From contig NZ_MLYP01000058.1 in the NCBI RefSeq assembly GCF_001866645.1, positions 1 to 64,000 on the forward strand: 64,000 nt of DNA. Direction: 5' to 3'. Under the pieces are notes generated by a model. That model had not been told where the DNA came from and did no database searches. It saw only the letters and a program-made list of their open reading frames with translations. Positions 62,301-64,000 of the stretch are shown piece after piece. This DNA is from Streptomyces colonosanans. Lineage in GTDB: Bacteria > Actinomycetota > Actinomycetes > Streptomycetales > Streptomycetaceae. The position numbers and the translations under genes are program-made. Position 1 is the first letter of the stretch. Each line of letters starts with the position of its first letter.

Positions 62301-64000
62301 GCTCACGCCCGCAGCCGTGGCCGGTCACTCGCAGGGTGAGATCGCCGCCGCGTACATCGCCGGTGCCCTGTCGCTGCGGGACGCGGCCCGTGTCGTGGCG
62401 CTGCGCAGCGCCGAACTGTCGCAGCTTTCCGGCCAGGGCGGCATGGCCTCGGTCGCCCTCGGCGCGGAGGCCGTCACCGACATGCTGGGCCGCTTCGCCG
62501 GCCGTCTGTCGATCGCCGCGATCAACGGTCCGAGAAGCGTCGTGGTGGCCGGCGACGTCGGGGCCCTGGAGGACATGGCGGCCATCTGTGAGCGCGACGG
62601 CGTCCGGTTCCGGCGCATCGATGTGGACTACGCCTCGCATTCGCCGCACGTGGAGCAGATCCGCGAGCGGCTCGGGCACGTCCTCAAGGGAATCACGCCC
62701 CGTCCGGGGAAGGTGCCGTTCTACTCCGCGGCCACCGGTGGCCTGCTGGACACCACCGAACTCGGTCCGGAGTACTGGTACTACAGTCTCCGCGAGCGCG
62801 TGCGGTTCGAAGGGGCGGTCCAGGCGCTGCTCGCGGACGGCCACAACCTGTTCATCGAGGCCAGCCCGCATCCGGTGCTCACGCCGGCGATCGAGGAGAC
62901 GGTCGAGCACGCGGGGAGCAGCGCGAGAGCACTGGGCACGCTGCGCAGGAACGACGGCGGCACCGGGCGCTTCCTGACCTCCCTCGCCGAGGCGTACACC
63001 CAGGGCGCCGATGTGGACTGGCAGCCGGTCTTCGCCGGGCACGACGCGGAACCGGCTGCGATTCCGGACGTCGCCGACCACGAACTCGACGCCTGGCGCT
63101 ACCGCGTCGACTGGCGGCCCGCCGCCGATCTCGGAGAGCCGCAGCTGAGCGGAGACTGGCTGGTCCTGGCTCCCGGCACCGGCCCGGGCCGGGATTGCGC
63201 GCAGGCCGTGTGCGCAGCCCTCTCCGCACGGGGCGCGGACGTGCGGCAGCTCACGCTGGACCCGGCGCGCGACGGCCGGGAGCACATCGCCGGCCTGCTC
63301 CGGAACGAGACGGCCGCGGATGCGGCGGGCGTGCTGTCGCTGCTGGCGATGGACGAACGCCCGCACCAGGAGTTCCCTGACGTCCCCGCGGGAACGTCCG
63401 CCACCCTGGCCCTCGTCCAGGCGCTGGGCGACGTGGAGGCCGACATCCCGATGTGGCTGGCGACCAGCGGCGCGGTCTGCGTGGACGGCGGGGGCCTGGC
63501 ATCGCCCGCGCAGGCCCAGGTCTGGGGCCTGGGGCGGGTGGCCGGCCTGGAACTCCCGCAGCGCTGGGGCGGTCTGATCGACCTGCCCGGCTCGCCCGGC
63601 GAGGACGCGCTCGCGCGGCTGTGCGCAGTGCTGGGCGGCGGCCTGGGCGCGGAGGACCAGGTGGCGATACGGGACAGCGGTGTGCACGTGCCGCGGCTGG
63701 TACGTGACCCGGTGGCCGACCGGCCCGCGGCACGGGCCTGGAAGCCGGGCGGCAGCGTGCTGGTCACCGGTGGCACCGGACGGCTCGGCCGGCGCCTGGC
63801 CCGGTGGCTGGCCGCCTCTGGCGCGGACCACGTCATCCTTGCGAGCCTGCGCGGCCCGGACGCACCGGGCGCGGCCGAGCTCGAAGCGGACATCGTACGG
63901 TCCGGCGCGTCGGTGACGCTGGCGGCCTGCGACGTGGCCGACCGCGACGCGATGGAGGGCCTGCTGAGCGAGGCCCGGTCCGCGGGGCGGCCGGTGCACA
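56320..64000 (+). CDS. Modular type I polyketide synthase (partial, continues past the window)
   Basis: 2560 residues visible. Module 1: KS (C183, H318, H359), AT with GHSVGE (S630) and specificity motif YAFH (730-733), ACP with GLDSL (S991). Module 2: KS (C1228, H1363, H1403), then a degenerate AT-like domain (about 1490-1800) whose GHSxGE reads GAGAGQ, then a second AT with GHSQGE (S2004) and YASH (2104-2107), which predicts methylmalonyl-CoA. A KR begins near 2250, with its NADPH motif GGTGRLG at 2484-2490, cut by the window edge. There is no loading domain: the first KS starts within 10 residues of the ATG, consistent with taking pyrrolyl-S-PCP. Start at 56320 follows AAGGAA. Confidence 0.92.
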   Translation, partial: MAERPLMSPYATPIAVVGIGCRFPGGARDLDSFGAALRSATTVFQDVPASRWDRGFVGPGGSGPGTASHVGGFLEEIDRFDASYFGVSPREASAMDPQQRLMLEVAWEAMSDSGRPADAWRGTRTGAFFGMFAHDYATLHTKTLGIQGVGPHYGSGNEFSFAAGRLAYAFDLRGPMASLTTACSSSLFAVHLASQSLRSGESDVALAGGVSLMITPELSVFMSRIGAISPTGRCRPFAADADGILRGDGCGVLVLKRLPDALADRDRIYAVIRASVANHDGRSLGITAPNGLAQAELLRSALSTAGIGPSDLDYVEAHGTGTPLGDQVELMALDEVYGRDRDPGRSPLYVGSNKAVFGHTDGAAGIAGLLKGLWVVNSCEVPAQPDPGRLTTAVPWDRGTMAVPVSTVSLAETDRPLLVGVSSSGLSGTNVHVIAEGVEPAGAEPAGGRPAGPYVLLASAFHRPGLADQVARLGERVTAEADGLGDLIASAATRRTHERHRFAVVAAGPEELAAALDEAEEAPDGAYFGAVDPEGAPEPVFVYSGQGAQWAGMAVDLYDASPVVREALDECDALIRRDARWSLIDELRRSGDSRLDRTDIAQPALLAVQVALTSWLAECGIRPEAVVGHSVGEIAAAHAAGAISRADAVRLAVRRGQILQETVGRGAMLAVRADRDTVQAMIADTGLPVVVAVVNGPEAVVLSGPADAIDSAAAAVEGRGLRCKRLPGGYAFHSPVVAECGLRLREALADLSVAAPSVRLISSVLPDDSDVRFDAGYWERNLTDPVLLWPAIDRLLAEGDRAFVEIGPHPTLTRPLADAVRHRQRSGPVTATLRRDESGLLGLHKTVAQLHVGGIDVDWTKITGTPGRYRTLPVPSWGGDKHWLPGIEPGEQGRGPAAAAPAQVRLSLLDGDGSVIGEMVARPADDAAPGARGTQALPAPAAVPAPAPAVKPRVNGGPLRRVEEHVAAVLGLSGDQRLARRRGLFDQGLDSLTAVELRDRLAAEFGLELPTTIVFEKPTIEALSAFLAEAAPEAAPEADDGNQTTSSAAVSGGPADDGGPADDAIAVIGMACRLPGASSPEQFWELLTEGRHAVREMPSARRADPIWAEAGPEVPMRGGFLDEVAGFDAEFFRVSPREAKSLDPQHRLLLEVAWEALEDAGQPAPALDGRAAGVYFGLNTTDYQQLLTRDMADVNHFYGTGTSFAAAAGRLSYFLGLSGPSIAVDTACSSSLTAVHLACQGLRQGDCEIAVVGGANVIVAPTVSVSMSGAGALAPDGRCKTFDDAADGYGRGEGATALILKPLGAARRDGDRVYAVIRGTAVNQDGASGGMTVPNASAQVAVIKRAIAAAGWEPRDIDYVEAHGTGTPLGDPIEVRALAEALGPGRAADEPLLIGAAKASIGHLEAAAGATGLLKAVLALHHGELPPHPLNRPSTHIDWEKLPVSAVTERRPWPRRDHPRRAGVSSFGFSGSNAHVVVEQPPEVPEPAAPPRQAPYVLMVTAAAEPALRQAAGRLAARLRETPDDLDDIVFTAAYRRSWLSHRLAVTGQDAAAIVAALEATARGNGTPAARQGQVPEGVDRTVGFWFGAEPLSAALRDRLAELPEYAGALRSCAERLTGLTGATVDPFGEPPADLSAAYLLCHHVAATRLWATVGLAPEAVIGAGAGQLGAAWAAGRLDLEDALRLAAGQVSGVELRPGRIPELSADGEDLAVSADDLARRARRDLPAGLPEGLADDISAAGVDALLDVLPQDLPDPLAGRFGVGTDAGDPVDRLPVTAAELFVTGAAPAPAQAQRRPVSLPGYPWQHRRFWYREIADTRADQPAIPWVMSASSDTGLRARAAAVRDFTALSPELSVLGVGASLAALPGSAAHRAVVLAGEAGDFGDGLTALADGRTAANLIQGRAVTDPRVALVFPGQGAQWPGMAAELMAAEPVFAEQMRACGEALAEFTDWSLGAVIGGEPGAASLDRVDVVQPTLFAVMVSLAELWRSHGLTPAAVAGHSQGEIAAAYIAGALSLRDAARVVALRSAELSQLSGQGGMASVALGAEAVTDMLGRFAGRLSIAAINGPRSVVVAGDVGALEDMAAICERDGVRFRRIDVDYASHSPHVEQIRERLGHVLKGITPRPGKVPFYSAATGGLLDTTELGPEYWYYSLRERVRFEGAVQALLADGHNLFIEASPHPVLTPAIEETVEHAGSSARALGTLRRNDGGTGRFLTSLAEAYTQGADVDWQPVFAGHDAEPAAIPDVADHELDAWRYRVDWRPAADLGEPQLSGDWLVLAPGTGPGRDCAQAVCAALSARGADVRQLTLDPARDGREHIAGLLRNETAADAAGVLSLLAMDERPHQEFPDVPAGTSATLALVQALGDVEADIPMWLATSGAVCVDGGGLASPAQAQVWGLGRVAGLELPQRWGGLIDLPGSPGEDALARLCAVLGGGLGAEDQVAIRDSGVHVPRLVRDPVADRPAARAWKPGGSVLVTGGTGRLGRRLARWLAASGADHVILASLRGPDAPGAAELEADIVRSGASVTLAACDVADRDAMEGLLSEARSAGRPVH

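Overview
The window has the base composition, codon use, GTG/TTG starts and gene types of a Streptomyces (or very close actinomycete) chromosome. Nearly every real gene has a strongly GC-rich third codon position, many neighbours are coupled by 4-bp ATGA/GTGA overlaps, and the gene content (PucR regulator, tandem SNF2/SWIM genes, ROK kinase, short ECF sigma factor, fused PcaDC enzyme) is typical of that genus. No rRNA, tRNA or CRISPR array was found.

Layout. (1) 0-7 kb: ROK glucokinase and a small membrane protein, then a SNF2 helicase/SWIM zinc-finger pair behind a DNA-damage-type promoter motif. (2) 7-11.6 kb: a secreted beta-propeller/Ig protein and a three-gene zinc or manganese ABC importer. 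(3) 11.6-18.6 kb: an acyl-CoA handling island (AMP-forming ligase, oversized class III CoA-transferase, acyl-CoA dehydrogenase), plus a GH88-like hydrolase and an MFS exporter. (4) 18.7-32 kb: a Met-rich membrane protein with an ECF sigma factor, an IS110 fossil, PcaDC fusion, MBL-fold protein, exonuclease III, gamma-glutamyltransferase, a GNAT enzyme and a membrane protein-histidine kinase-response regulator operon. (5) 32-37 kb: a Clp ATPase, a probable TnpB-element right-end fossil, a Uma2 nuclease, and divergent methionine aminopeptidase and XRE genes. (6) 37-46.3 kb: a pyrimidine/hydantoin catabolic cluster (two beta-ureidopropionase-like amidases, class III aminotransferase, PucR regulator, dihydropyrimidinase, LLM-type flavin/F420 oxidoreductase, NCS1 permease). 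No dihydropyrimidine dehydrogenase is in view.

(7) 46.5-64 kb is the most interesting region and runs off the right edge. It is a biosynthetic cluster for a chlorinated-pyrrole-primed polyketide: double-length acyl-CoA dehydrogenase, type II thioesterase, prolyl-carrier-protein dehydrogenase, proline-type adenylation enzyme, stand-alone carrier protein, FADH2-dependent halogenase, Sfp-type phosphopantetheinyl transferase and a modular type I PKS. The expected logic is proline activation, loading on the carrier protein, oxidation to pyrrolyl-S-PCP, chlorination, then extension by the PKS. The PKS reads KS-AT-ACP-KS-(degenerate AT)-AT-KR. The degenerate AT lacks its active-site serine, and the last AT carries methylmalonyl-type motifs.

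Three further points stand out in the cluster. Heptamers of the form TAGGGGT/TAAGGGT, arranged as direct repeats with an exact 11-bp period, occur in front of both of its promoter regions and look like SARP-type operators. Two copies of one small terminal-inverted-repeat element sit exactly at the TAG stop codons of the thioesterase and the halogenase. Decayed IS1380 transposase pieces separate the thioesterase from the pyrrole genes.
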